DNA of 34,749 nucleotides from Burkholderiaceae bacterium (lineage in GTDB: Bacteria > Pseudomonadota > Gammaproteobacteria > Burkholderiales > Burkholderiaceae), in assembly GCA_027486025.1 (NCBI GenBank), contig JAIXPY010000060.1:1-34749 (forward strand), in the 5' to 3' direction. The notes beneath the pieces were generated by a model, which worked only from the letters and a program-made list of their open reading frames with translations, was not told the DNA's origin and did no database searches. Of this stretch, positions 15,329-25,150 are shown piece after piece. Positions within the stretch are counted from its first letter, which is position 1, and every line of letters begins with the position of its first letter. The position numbers were made by a program, and so were the translations under genes.

Positions 15329-16615
15329 ATGGAAGTCGTAATACTCATCGGACTAATTGTCCTCAATGGCCTGTTTGCCATGTCTGAAATTGCTCTGGTT
15401 ACGAGCAGAAAAGCAAAACTCCAAAAATTAATTGATCGCGGCGACGATGAGGCCAAAGTGGCTGTCGAGCTTGGTGAAAATCCAACCAAATTTCTGTCGA
15501 CGATTCAAATTGGCATAACCTCGATTGGCATACTTAGCGGTGTCGTGGGTGAGTCTGCTGTCGCCATACCCATGTCACAACTGCTGGTTTCCGAAGGCAT
15601 GGATGCCAAATATGCGGAATGGCTTTCCCTGGGCCTGGTGGTTGCGGTAATCACCTACCTCTCGATTGTGATTGGCGAACTGGTTCCAAAGCGTATTGCG
15701 CAAAACAATCCGGAGCGGATTGCCCGCTATATTGCGAAGCCCATCTCTGCTCTTGCGTTTATTTCTAAGCCGTTTGTGCTTTTGCTTACAGGATCAACCA
15801 ACTTCATATTAAAGATTTTGGGCATTAAGGACCGCACTAATAATGAGGTAACCGAAGAAGAGATCCACGCCGTGCTCGAAGAAGGCACCACTGCTGGCCT
15901 AATCGAAGTGAATGAGCACAATATGCTGCGTAACGTCTTTCGCCTCGATGATCGCCAAATTGTGTCGCTGATGGTGCCGCGGGCTGATATTGTCTATCTC
16001 GATGTAGAAAATACCTTTGCAGAATCGATTGATTTAATCGATGCATCTGAACATGCCCGCTTTCCGGTGGTCAAAGGGGGGCTTGATAACATTCTTGGCA
16101 TACTGAATGCTCGCAAGATGTTAGCTTCCGTTGCAAAAGGGGGTCAACAAACCCTTGAAAATGGTTTGCAAGCGCCCTTATACGTGCCCGAAACGCTAAC
16201 CGGCCTTGAGTTGCTAGAAAACTTTAAATCGTCGCACAATCAAATGGCGTTTGTGATTGATGAGTACGGCGAGGTGATGGGCCTGATCACCCTGCAGGAC
16301 TTAATTGAATCGATCACCGGCGAGTTCTCCACCAATGATCCGGAAGAATCCTGGGCAATCAAGCGGGAGGATGGCTCCTGGTTATTTGATGGGCACATTC
16401 CAATTCCAGAGTTCAAAGACTCGCTCGAACTCGACTCAGTCCCCGAAGAAGATTTGGGGCGTTATCACACCCTCAGCGGCTTGATGATGCTCCTCAGCGG
16501 CAAGATCCCCAATACCGGCGATATCGTGGAATGGGCAGGCTGGAAACTCGAGATCGTTGACATGGATGGCAAAACCATCGATAAGGTCTTGGCAAAGCAC
16601 AATTCGGGTCATTAG
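15329..16615 (+). CDS. CNNM/CorC (HlyC)-type membrane protein with CBS domains
   Basis: A 428-residue protein with three parts: a DUF21/CNNM membrane domain (about 1-185, starting L-N-G-L-F-A-M-S-E), a CBS pair (about 205-325, M-V-P-R-A-D-I) and a CorC_HlyC transporter-associated domain (about 340-425). Family members are linked to Mg/Co or Na/Mg transport; 'hemolysin' is a historic name. Start is ATG 15329 or GTG 15311. The GTG lies in a small hairpin (GGTGC-TTTT-GCACC, 15310-15323), and no Shine-Dalgarno favours either. The stop codons of this gene and the convergent permease gene overlap by four bases. Confidence 0.85.
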   Translation: MEVVILIGLIVLNGLFAMSEIALVTSRKAKLQKLIDRGDDEAKVAVELGENPTKFLSTIQIGITSIGILSGVVGESAVAIPMSQLLVSEGMDAKYAEWLSLGLVVAVITYLSIVIGELVPKRIAQNNPERIARYIAKPISALAFISKPFVLLLTGSTNFILKILGIKDRTNNEVTEEEIHAVLEEGTTAGLIEVNEHNMLRNVFRLDDRQIVSLMVPRADIVYLDVENTFAESIDLIDASEHARFPVVKGGLDNILGILNARKMLASVAKGGQQTLENGLQAPLYVPETLTGLELLENFKSSHNQMAFVIDEYGEVMGLITLQDLIESITGEFSTNDPEESWAIKREDGSWLFDGHIPIPEFKDSLELDSVPEEDLGRYHTLSGLMMLLSGKIPNTGDIVEWAGWKLEIVDMDGKTIDKVLAKHNSGH

Positions 16616-17322
16616 AGCCCGCTGCGTCTTTCCAAGATAGCTGGGCTTGATAGGCTAATGCCTGGTACGACCATACGCCGCTCGAGCCAACGCGCCGCAA
16701 TCACGATGATAGATACAAACACGAGATAAACGAGCGCAGCAAACACATAGGCCTTGAAAAACTGAAAGTTTGTGGCTGCCAGCTCTTGTACTCGAGCAAA
16801 GAACTCGGTGTACTGAATCAAAAACGCCACCGACGTATCTTTTAAATTATTGATTACCTGATTAGTCAGAGCTGGTATCGACAAGCGCAGACACTGCGGC
16901 AAAATTAAAAAGCGGAATACTTGGAGATGGCTAAAGCCTTGTGCTCTACCCGCTTCAATTTCAGCTTTATTCAGGCCATTGAGAGCAGTTGTAAGATACG
17001 CTGCGTTATATGCCGCTACATTCAACGTAAAGCCAATAAAAGCCACTGTAAATGGCGATAAGCGTAACCCCCATTGCGGCAAGCCGTAATACATTAAGAA
17101 GAGTAAAACAATCAAAGGCATGCCAATAAAAAATGAGATGTACGCATTCGTGGCATAACGCACCCAGCGATGCGGACTAAGGGTGAAGTAAAAAACCAGG
17201 ATGCCCAAAAGAATGCCGGAGATACTGATGCTGACAGCCAATAAAATAGTATCTTGCAAACCAGCCAGAATCAGAGGCATTTGCTCCAACAGATCGCGAT
17301 TAAATGCCGTCCAAGAACTCAT
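16612..17322 (-). CDS. Polar amino acid ABC transporter permease
   Basis: A 236-residue HisMQ-type permease with about five membrane helices and the EAA-type loop (E-A-G-R-A-Q-G-F-S, then R-F-L-I-L-P-Q). Last gene of a four-gene operon, 5 bases after the ATPase gene. It would pair with the other permease to form the channel. Substrate not determinable; the family imports polar amino acids. Confidence 0.85.
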   Translation of the reverse strand: MSSWTAFNRDLLEQMPLILAGLQDTILLAVSISISGILLGILVFYFTLSPHRWVRYATNAYISFFIGMPLIVLLFLMYYGLPQWGLRLSPFTVAFIGFTLNVAAYNAAYLTTALNGLNKAEIEAGRAQGFSHLQVFRFLILPQCLRLSIPALTNQVINNLKDTSVAFLIQYTEFFARVQELAATNFQFFKAYVFAALVYLVFVSIIVIAARWLERRMVVPGISLSSPAILERRSGL

Positions 17323-17327
17323 CAGAA

Positions 17328-18083
17328 TTAGGATCTTGCGCCAAAAAAAGAACGAATGGCTATTGGTTGATGCTCTGCTGATAGATTGGCGATCGAGTCT
17401 GTAGCCATTATCTTGCCTTGATCTAAAAAGGTTACCTCTGGGGCGATATGTCCAGCTAAGGTGAGATCGTGCGTCACGAGAACCATCGTAATGTGATCGT
17501 GATGCAAGGCCTTAATCAAGTCGCCTACCTCCCTTGACATGACGGGATCCAAGGCCGAGGTCGGCTCATCTAATACTAATATTGCTGGATCCATTGCCAA
17601 TGCCCTTGCAATGGCAACCCGCTGCAATTGTCCGCCAGATAATTGTGCGGGGTATTTTCCCCGGTGCGCAGCCATATTAAAACGCTCTAACTCATGCATC
17701 GCTTTTTCCTCAGCTGCTGCCCTACTCATCCCCTTTAATTTTCGTAGCGCTAATGTAATATTGGCTACCACATCCAAATGGCGATATAAAGCAAATTGCT
17801 GAAACACAAAACCAATACTCTGGCGCAAAGCACGAACGTCAATACCGGCATCCATAATATTTTGGCCGTTAAATACGATAGAGCCTGATGTAGGCTCAAC
17901 TAGTCGATTAAAGCAGCGTAATAGGGTGGATTTTCCGCAGCCTGACGGTCCCATAATAACCCTCAAGTCGCCCTTCACAATATCCAAATCAACGCCATTC
18001 AATACGGTTTGGACATCAAATTGCTTGACTAAATTACGCACCTGAATCAAGGGGATTGGATCCATTTTTTTAGAGTATGTCAT
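17328..18083 (-). CDS. Polar amino acid ABC transporter ATP-binding protein
   Basis: A 251-residue GlnQ/HisP-type ATPase: Walker A G-P-S-G-C-G-K-S-T at 45-53, Q-loop F-V-F-Q-Q-F, signature L-S-G-G-Q-L-Q-R and Walker B L-V-L-D-E-P-T-S-A-L-D-P. It lies between the two permease genes and would power both. ATG 18083; a second in-frame ATG six codons on is also possible. Confidence 0.9.
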   Translation of the reverse strand: MTYSKKMDPIPLIQVRNLVKQFDVQTVLNGVDLDIVKGDLRVIMGPSGCGKSTLLRCFNRLVEPTSGSIVFNGQNIMDAGIDVRALRQSIGFVFQQFALYRHLDVVANITLALRKLKGMSRAAAEEKAMHELERFNMAAHRGKYPAQLSGGQLQRVAIARALAMDPAILVLDEPTSALDPVMSREVGDLIKALHHDHITMVLVTHDLTLAGHIAPEVTFLDQGKIMATDSIANLSAEHQPIAIRSFFGARS

Positions 18084-18096
18084 AGCCTCATCGCAT

Positions 18097-18750
18097 TTAA
18101 ATAGGAGTCATACCCGGTACACGAAAGCGCTTTTCTGCCTGGTTCACTGCAAATAGAAAAAGGCGATAAATCACAAAATACAAGATACCAATAGCCAAGT
18201 ACACCTCAATACCGCGCAGGGTTGTTGCCGTCAGCGCCATTGCTTGCTTGGTGATTTCAGGTATGCCAACGGTGTACGCAAAGGGTGAGCTTTTGAGTAC
18301 TGAGGTAAATTCATTCACCATGCCCGGTATAGAAAACCGGATCATTTGCGGAAATTGGATGTAGAAAAATATTTGCAAGCGGCTCATGCCCATTGCTTCT
18401 GCAGCCAAGATTTCAACAGGATCAACAGAGGCAAGTGCGCCACGAAAAACCTCTGATAAGTAAGCGCCCGCAATCAACCCCAAACTACACATCATCGCCA
18501 ACAGCGGAGAGATCCTAATCCCAATCGACGGCAAGCCAAAATACACCAAAAATAACAATACCAGCACTGGTACGCCGCGGAAGACATACTTATAGACATT
18601 AATAACGGAGGCCAAGCCGGGGATTGCCAAAGACCGTAGGCCAGCAATCACCAATCCAGTTACAACGCCAGTTACGCTACAGGCAAACGTTACTAAGATG
18701 GTGTAAGCAACACCCCACCCTAACTGCGACAGAATGTCTATGAAGCCCAC
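18097..18750 (-). CDS. Polar amino acid ABC transporter permease
   Basis: A 217-residue HisMQ-type permease. It carries the EAA loop A-A-E-A-M-G-M-S-R-L and a following R-F-S-I-P-G-M. GTG start at 18750, 15 bases after the binding-protein gene. Forms the membrane channel with the permease encoded at 16612-17322. Confidence 0.85.
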   Translation of the reverse strand: MGFIDILSQLGWGVAYTILVTFACSVTGVVTGLVIAGLRSLAIPGLASVINVYKYVFRGVPVLVLLFLVYFGLPSIGIRISPLLAMMCSLGLIAGAYLSEVFRGALASVDPVEILAAEAMGMSRLQIFFYIQFPQMIRFSIPGMVNEFTSVLKSSPFAYTVGIPEITKQAMALTATTLRGIEVYLAIGILYFVIYRLFLFAVNQAEKRFRVPGMTPI

Positions 18751-18765
18751 TTGCGTACTACTGAA

Positions 18766-19536
<771 letters not shown>

Positions 19537-19673
19537 TCAAGTCAAAAAAGAAATTGCGTAGTGCAAAACACAATAAGCATATCTTATCGGGTTTATTTGT
19601 CCGAAACGAGAGATAATGGATCCAAAATGGGATCTGCGCTGATTTAGTTTGAGATCAATCCGCCTATGGGAAA

Positions 19674-20006
19674 TTAATTAGGCGCCAATCCCGGTTGCCA
19701 ACTGTATCCCCGAGCTTTCATGCAGGCACGATAAAGCTCTTGATTGGTTTGAACTCCAGCATAGCCGCTAGCCGCACCCCACCCTGGTCCCCATCCCGGC
19801 CCCCATCCTGGACCCCAGCCGGGAGAGCCGCTCAAATAACTAAACGGTTGCTGAGCATCCTTTAGGCAAGCGTATTTATCTTGATCCACCTGGAGCGGCT
19901 GCGCATTGTCCTTCACCCAATCGCCTACGGGCGTAGCGCACCCTACTAGCATTAGGGTCGCAAGCACTACCATTGTGGAAATCTGCTTGAACGGATTTTG
20001 ACTCAT
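19674..20006 (-). CDS. Small lipoprotein with Gly-Trp-Gly-Pro repeats
   Basis: A 110-residue predicted outer-membrane lipoprotein: signal ending L-M-L-V-G-C, then a short acidic region, a run of four G-W-G-(P) units and a C-terminal R-A-C-M-K-A-R-G-Y-S-W motif. That last motif is common in small proteobacterial lipoproteins of unknown role. Two Cys residues besides the lipid Cys may form a disulfide. I chose ATG 20006; a TTG at 20039 would overlap the upstream gene and put charged residues ahead of the signal. Function not recognised. Confidence 0.7.
   Translation of the reverse strand: MSQNPFKQISTMVVLATLMLVGCATPVGDWVKDNAQPLQVDQDKYACLKDAQQPFSYLSGSPGWGPGWGPGWGPGWGAASGYAGVQTNQELYRACMKARGYSWQPGLAPN
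19776..19820 (-). repeat. 12-bp imperfect tandem repeats coding for GWGP units
   Basis: Consecutive 12-base units, each reading Gly-Trp-Gly-Pro with third-base differences, lie inside the small lipoprotein gene. The silent differences show the repeat is kept at protein level, although length change by slippage remains possible. Confidence 0.7.
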
Positions 20007-20031
20007 GGCCTTGGTCTCATTTGAGTTATCG

Positions 20032-20754
20032 CTATTCAATCGCCTTACTCAGCTGCTCTCGATCGCTTGCTGAGAGCCAGCGCCATTGTCCCTCTTTTAG
20101 ATCGTCCGGCATGGTGTAGTTTCCGATCGAGGAACGATGCAATTGCGTTACGTGATTACCGACTGCAGCGAGCATGCGCTTGACCTGATGGTAGCGCCCT
20201 TCCACAATCGTCATTGCCAAGCGCCGCTCATCCAGCAGAGTGCATGCTTTTGCAAAACAGGGGGCGGGATCATCATCCAAAACAACGCCGCCCAGTAAAT
20301 GATCAATTTGCTTTTGGGTAATCGGCTCAGCTGCAGTGATTTCATAGACCTTACCAATGTTTTTCTTGGGCGTGGTCATGCGGTGAATAAATTGCCCGTC
20401 GTCCGAGAGCAGCAATAAACCGGTCGTGTCTTGATCAAGTCGCCCTACGCACTGTACTGCTCGCTCAATTAAGGGTCTTGGCAAAAGACTATAGACACTC
20501 GGGTGATGCTTGGTCTTGTGGGAGCATTCGTAATTGGCGGGCTTATTAAATGCGATATAGGCTTTTTCGTGATAAACCCAATCGATGCCTTCAACCCTCA
20601 GAACAAGCCCTTCGGGATCCATCTTTGCTTCCGGGTCTTCTGCTAAGACACCATTGGTCTCAACTAAATCGGCATAGACCAAATCGCTGCAATAACGGCG
20701 GGTGCCAAAGCCTTGGCTAAAGAGTATTTTTTCGAGCGTCAGGGGTTTGGCCAT
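20032..20754 (-). CDS. RsuA/RluE-family rRNA pseudouridine synthase
   Basis: A 240-residue enzyme: N-terminal S4 RNA-binding domain (L-E-K-I-L-F-S-Q-G-F-G-T-R-R, about 5-18) and a catalytic domain with V-G-R-L-D-Q-D-T-T-G-L-L-L-L-S. The Asp after R-L is the nucleophile that isomerises uridine in rRNA, most likely 16S. Y-H-Q-V-K-R-M-L-A-A-V-G near the end is the conserved family motif. I chose ATG 20754 instead of a TTG at 20805, since the S4 domain starts at once. Housekeeping gene next to the photosynthesis cluster. Confidence 0.85.
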   Translation of the reverse strand: MAKPLTLEKILFSQGFGTRRYCSDLVYADLVETNGVLAEDPEAKMDPEGLVLRVEGIDWVYHEKAYIAFNKPANYECSHKTKHHPSVYSLLPRPLIERAVQCVGRLDQDTTGLLLLSDDGQFIHRMTTPKKNIGKVYEITAAEPITQKQIDHLLGGVVLDDDPAPCFAKACTLLDERRLAMTIVEGRYHQVKRMLAAVGNHVTQLHRSSIGNYTMPDDLKEGQWRWLSASDREQLSKAIE

Positions 20755-20828
20755 TCGGTTGGGGGTGTATTCCGTTCTATTTGCATAGCAGAATACACCG
20801 ATCAACCAATTGCCGGCAAAGCGCGTCT

Positions 20829-21806
20829 TTACTTTTTATGCTGCTCGACGTGAAAGGTCGCTTTTTCTAAGGCATCCACGGCATCAATGCCCACCATATC
20901 CGCGCCTAAATCCTCAATCAAATCGGGGTTTTGATTAAAGACAGGGCTACCAATCATGATGCCAACGTGTGGGTTTAAGGATGCCGATCGCACTTCGGCA
21001 ATCATGCGCTTGAGATCCGGAAATTGCTCGCGCACGCTGGCAGCCAAACCAACTACATCAAACCATTGGGTTTTAGCCATGCGCAAAATATCTGCCTCGG
21101 TTGCGGCAAGCTCGCCCCACACACGCCAACCGGCACGGGCAAAGAACTCTGACACCATAAAAAGACCTAGCGTATGTTGTGAGCCAGGCAAGGGAACCAG
21201 CATCACACTCTTGCCTTGCTGTTTGTACTCGGCATACTCCTGGAAAATGGGGCTTAAGTCATACATCAGCTGTTTGATGCGCCACAAAGCGACAGTCACT
21301 TGTGTAAAGTCAGCTTCGTCGTTATCCCAACGCTCACCAAGCTTACGCGCCACTGGGGTAAGGAGATTGAGGTAGAGCTCTTCGAGCTCAATGCCTTGAG
21401 TAAATAATTCTTTCACGTAATTTGCGGATGGGCCGGCATCGTCTTGTAAAAGCAAAGTCATTAGAGCATCAATGTGGGCATCACTGACGCTCGGATGTAC
21501 CGGGACATTCAGCTGGCCATTTTCTAATCGGTCGGCTTTTAAGTGGTGCTCGACGATGTGCGGCAGGATATTGCCTTCAATTGTCTTGACCAGCGAACTT
21601 AAATATTCTTCTGGTGTACAAGCTTTGGATAAGGGATGGGCTTCAATTGGGGTATTCGCACCCCCATCAATCGGCGCATCGTTGGTCAAGCAATCGGCCC
21701 ATGCATTGCGCTGGGTATTATTGATTGCATCTGGCGCGCTAGACACCGGTTTGGTTTTGACAACCAATTTCTCGCGAGCTAAGTCAACTAACCTAAGAAG
21801 GTTCAT
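20829..21806 (-). CDS. ppaA: AerR/PpaA-type B12-binding antirepressor of photosynthesis genes
   Basis: A 325-residue regulator. Residues about 105-190 form the helical cap typical of B12-binding regulators (E-R-W-D-N-D-E-A-D-F-T-Q-V-T at 158-171). Residues about 198-325 form a cobalamin-binding Rossmann domain with G-S-Q-H-T-L-G (208-214, H211 the likely cobalt ligand), V-V-G-L-A-A-S and G-S-P-V-F. In Rhodobacter, AerR/PpaA binds the repressor CrtJ/PpsR in response to B12 and light and relieves repression. It lies 222 bases after bciB in the same direction, so it may be read from the photosynthesis operon as well as its own promoter. The ppsR gene itself is not in this window. Confidence 0.82.
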   Translation of the reverse strand: MNLLRLVDLAREKLVVKTKPVSSAPDAINNTQRNAWADCLTNDAPIDGGANTPIEAHPLSKACTPEEYLSSLVKTIEGNILPHIVEHHLKADRLENGQLNVPVHPSVSDAHIDALMTLLLQDDAGPSANYVKELFTQGIELEELYLNLLTPVARKLGERWDNDEADFTQVTVALWRIKQLMYDLSPIFQEYAEYKQQGKSVMLVPLPGSQHTLGLFMVSEFFARAGWRVWGELAATEADILRMAKTQWFDVVGLAASVREQFPDLKRMIAEVRSASLNPHVGIMIGSPVFNQNPDLIEDLGADMVGIDAVDALEKATFHVEQHKK

Positions 21807-22028
21807 GGTATTCGGTTAAATGGTCCCACCAGATCATTTGTACGCAGAAAGAATTAATTTACGTTAATGGTTGAGGGCAGTTAAGAGGTCCAAGTAAGTG
21901 AAAGAACTTACGTTATAAATGGTTTTTTTCTTTCCTGCACGACCTCCAATACCACTAAGGGATTACCTTTAGGCCTACTTTCACATCATAAAAAATAGTG
22001 CGAGGTACCAATGCCAGGAAACAGCCAA
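21807..22028. promoter_or_regulatory. Upstream region of ppaA with a perfect inverted repeat
   Basis: GTAAGT (21894-21899) and ACTTAC (21906-21911) form a perfect 6-bp dyad with a 6-base spacer, 88 bases before the ppaA start. TTACGTTA occurs twice nearby (about 21859 and 21909). A minus-strand TTTATAAC just upstream of the dyad could be a -10. The dyad does not fit the TGT-N12-ACA pattern seen at bchG, so a different regulator is implied. Confidence 0.4.
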
Positions 22029-23252
22029 TTAATTTGAGTCGCCGATTTTACTTTGTTCAGTGGATTCAGGGCTAAGCCCATACTTCGCTGCATTTATCCA
22101 AACATGTTTGGGGACCATGTTCTTGATTTTGTGCGGCGCCATTTGCCGCAAGTGCAAAATCGACTCTATACCCTTCATCTCAACGCGGGCTTTGGCAAAT
22201 TCCAGGCCGCGCGGCCCAAATCGGGGCATAACCCAGGCCATGATCGGACGCAAGAAACCGGGCATGCGATTAACAGGCAAACCGCCAGCAGCTAATTTGA
22301 CGTTTTTCATGAAGCCCTGCACCGCTGAGATACGCTTACCCGCAGTAGTGACTGGCTCGAGCGTTAATTCAGGAGCGATCAGATCCAGCACTGCTTGCCC
22401 TCGTGCATTGCGCACAATGACCCACTGCGCTCCAGTGCCCGCCATATAGCCCACCGTGATATCGGATAAGGCATTGACGTAATCCACGCAGGTTTTGCAG
22501 GTCAGTGGGAAAAAATCGTTTGGTAAATCGGATAAAGGCAAATTAAGAAACGGAATTTCTTGCTTTGTGCCATTCTTAAAACGCAATTCAACTTTGTAAT
22601 CCGCCCGAAACTCCAAGTAGGTAATACTGTCCGGATCTTTACTTAATAAACTCAGAAAGTGATGAAAGTGTTCAGTGGTCGTATTGTCTGAACAGGGCGA
22701 GCCCACGATCAGGAGTTGTTCAAAACCCAGTTCCCGCTCTAAGGCGCGCGCCGCATACACCTGGCATGGAATGCCAATCATCGCTACTTTTTTATGGCCA
22801 GCTTGTTTGGCTTTTTCTAAATACTGCACAACTGGGGCGTAGCCCATGCGCATGCCACGGCACTGCGCCATATCGGCTGCCTTAGTCACAATAATCGGCA
22901 CTGGTTTCCAGCGGTCGTCTGGATCACCCGTTACCGTTACTACCGCATCCACAATGCCTTTTTCTAAAAGCAATTCGCCAATCCGCGTCATGATGCCGGT
23001 CCACTGAGCCCCTTCTAAAGGTGCCTTCATCTGCGCCCGTGCCATGCTCAGGTAAGGGCCAAAAAATACCTCGTCGGATTCAATCAGATTACGTGCACGG
23101 CCGTGCACCGCCGTTTCAAATCCAGGATAGTCCGGCTGAATAAATTGGCATGCGGTTCCGCAACGCTTAGGATCACTACTGCGCGATACGCCGCAGTCAG
23201 TGCATAAATCCCGATAGGGTGCAGCGACTAGATTTACGGCGCTGTCGTGCAT
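22029..23252 (-). CDS. bciB: BciB-type ferredoxin-dependent 8-vinyl chlorophyllide reductase
   Basis: A 407-residue flavin/iron-sulfur protein of the coenzyme F420 hydrogenase beta-subunit (FrhB) family. Cys clusters: C17, C20, C31, C35 at the N-terminus, [14 protein letters not shown], and C-K-T-C-V-D-Y. Members found in photosynthesis clusters reduce the 8-vinyl group of divinyl (proto)chlorophyllide; F420 chemistry is not implied. The ATG at 23252 lies within the last codons of dxs (19-base overlap), so translation is coupled. No other vinyl reductase is seen here, which fits this role. Confidence 0.8.
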   Translation of the reverse strand: MHDSAVNLVAAPYRDLCTDCGVSRSSDPKRCGTACQFIQPDYPGFETAVHGRARNLIESDEVFFGPYLSMARAQMKAPLEGAQWTGIMTRIGELLLEKGIVDAVVTVTGDPDDRWKPVPIIVTKAADMAQCRGMRMGYAPVVQYLEKAKQAGHKKVAMIGIPCQVYAARALERELGFEQLLIVGSPCSDNTTTEHFHHFLSLLSKDPDSITYLEFRADYKVELRFKNGTKQEIPFLNLPLSDLPNDFFPLTCKTCVDYVNALSDITVGYMAGTGAQWVIVRNARGQAVLDLIAPELTLEPVTTAGKRISAVQGFMKNVKLAAGGLPVNRMPGFLRPIMAWVMPRFGPRGLEFAKARVEMKGIESILHLRQMAPHKIKNMVPKHVWINAAKYGLSPESTEQSKIGDSN

Positions 23253-25135
23253 GCCTCAATCGCGAAACGAGTACGTACCCGTGCTTCAATCTGTTTGGCT
23301 GAGATGCCATACAAGTCCATTAGCGATGGAATATCACCGTGCTCCGTAAATTGATCGGGCAAACCAACCTGCAAGGCCGATACCGCAATACCTTGATCTG
23401 CTAAATACTCGAGGCAGGCACTACCGGCGCCGCCCATCACACAGCTGTCTTCGACGAGCACGATGCCATCGTGACTCGATGCAATGGTTTTCAGTAAGTC
23501 TTGATCCAGCGGTTTTACAAAGCGCATATTGACCACCGTTGCATCAATTGCCTCAGCAACTTCCATGGCGGTATACAGCATCGGCCCAAAGCAAACAAAG
23601 GCAATGCGTTTCGCAGGCTTACCTTGGATACTGCGCTCCACCTTACCTTTTCCAATCGCCATCGCCTCTAATGTGGCGCTTGCATCTGGGCCCTGACTAC
23701 TACCACGGGGGTAGCGAATCGCTGATGGGCCTTCAAAGGCAAAGCCGGTCGTCAACATATCCCGGCACTCGCGTGCATTAGCCGGTGTCATCACCAGCAT
23801 ATTGGGTAAACAGCGCAAGTAGGCAATATCAAACGCGCCGGCATGCGTCGCGCCATCGGCGCCGACCATACCAGCCCGATCAATCGCAAAGACCACGGGT
23901 AAATTTTGCAGTGCTACATCGTGTACTAACTGATCGTAGCCACGCTGCAAGAAGGTGGAATAGATCGCAACGACTGGCTTTAGCCCCTCGCAGGCAATAC
24001 CAGCAGCAAATGTCACTGCGTGCTGTTCCGCAATGCCTACATCGTGGTAGCGCGCCGGAAAGCGGCGCTCAAATTCCACGAGGCCAGAGCCTTCGCGCAT
24101 GGCGGGTGTAATACCAATCAAGCGCTCATCGGCAGCTGCCATATCGCATAACCAATTTCCGAATACTTGGGTGAAGGTTGGTTTGGATGGCTTGCTGGGC
24201 TGAATTCCGGCCTCAATATCAAATGGGCTGGGGCCATGGTAAGCAATGGGATCGGCTTCCGCACGATCATAGCCTTTACCCTTTTTGGTCACAATGTGTA
24301 AGAACTGAGGACCTTCGGTTTTGGCCAGCTTATTAATGTTTTCCAGCGTAGCAACGAGGGCATGAATATCATGCCCATCGATCGGGCCGTAGTAGTCAAA
24401 GCCAAATTCTTCAAATATGGTTGCTGGACCAACCATGCCTTTGGCATGCCCTTCGAGTCGCTTAGCAAACTCCCGCAGCGGCGGCGCATACGACAAGACG
24501 CGATCGAGGCCACGCTTGGTTACCGCATACGCTGAACTACTAATGAGTTTTGCAAAGTACCGGTTGAGAGCGCCCACCGCAGGAGAAATCGACATCTCGT
24601 TGTCATTGAGAATCACAATCAGTGGCACGTCTTTGCGCACACCCGCGTTATTCATGGCCTCAAAGGCCATGCCCGCACTCATCGAGCCATCGCCAATCAC
24701 CGCCACTACCGTGCGATCCTCGCCTTTGGTCTTGGCTGCAACCGCCATTCCCAATGCTGCTGAAATACTAGTGGACGAATGTGCCGTACCAAACGCATCG
24801 TATTCACTCTCTGTGCGCCGTGGAAATCCCGATATGCCATTGAATTTGCGCAAGTTGGCCATGCCTTCGCGGCGACCCGTCAAAATCTTGTGCGCGTAAC
24901 TCTGGTGTCCCACATCCCACACAATCCGGTCTTCTGGGGTATTGAGCACATAGTGGAGGGTAAGGCTTAACTCGACCGTACCTAAGTTAGACGACAGGTG
25001 TCCGCCCGTTTTAGCAACGGACTTTAAAATATATTCACGCAAATCATGGGCGAGTTGCGGTAATTGCCCGGGATCGCAATCCCGCAAATCCTGCGGTGAC
25101 CCAATGGTTTCTAAAAGATTGGTTACTTTCAGCAT
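23234..25135 (-). CDS. dxs: 1-deoxy-D-xylulose-5-phosphate synthase
   Basis: A 633-residue thiamine-diphosphate enzyme that condenses pyruvate and glyceraldehyde-3-phosphate, the first step of the MEP isoprenoid pathway. Landmarks: G-H-L-S-S-N (45-50), H77, the ThDP motif G-D-G (148-150) to N-D-N (177-179), catalytic Glu in G-I-A-E-Q-H-A, and a C-terminal transketolase domain. Full length. It lies 15 bases after hemA. In this operon it would supply geranylgeranyl diphosphate for the bacteriochlorophyll tail and carotenoids. Confidence 0.95.
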   Translation of the reverse strand: MLKVTNLLETIGSPQDLRDCDPGQLPQLAHDLREYILKSVAKTGGHLSSNLGTVELSLTLHYVLNTPEDRIVWDVGHQSYAHKILTGRREGMANLRKFNGISGFPRRTESEYDAFGTAHSSTSISAALGMAVAAKTKGEDRTVVAVIGDGSMSAGMAFEAMNNAGVRKDVPLIVILNDNEMSISPAVGALNRYFAKLISSSAYAVTKRGLDRVLSYAPPLREFAKRLEGHAKGMVGPATIFEEFGFDYYGPIDGHDIHALVATLENINKLAKTEGPQFLHIVTKKGKGYDRAEADPIAYHGPSPFDIEAGIQPSKPSKPTFTQVFGNWLCDMAAADERLIGITPAMREGSGLVEFERRFPARYHDVGIAEQHAVTFAAGIACEGLKPVVAIYSTFLQRGYDQLVHDVALQNLPVVFAIDRAGMVGADGATHAGAFDIAYLRCLPNMLVMTPANARECRDMLTTGFAFEGPSAIRYPRGSSQGPDASATLEAMAIGKGKVERSIQGKPAKRIAFVCFGPMLYTAMEVAEAIDATVVNMRFVKPLDQDLLKTIASSHDGIVLVEDSCVMGGAGSACLEYLADQGIAVSALQVGLPDQFTEHGDIPSLMDLYGISAKQIEARVRTRFAIEACTTAP

Positions 25136-25150
25136 AGCGACCTCACTGTC

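Noticed and set aside
22029..23252. Coenzyme F420 hydrogenase/dehydrogenase beta subunit as a real F420 enzyme
   Set aside because: Position in the photosynthesis cluster and lack of F420 genes point to the BciB vinyl reductase branch.
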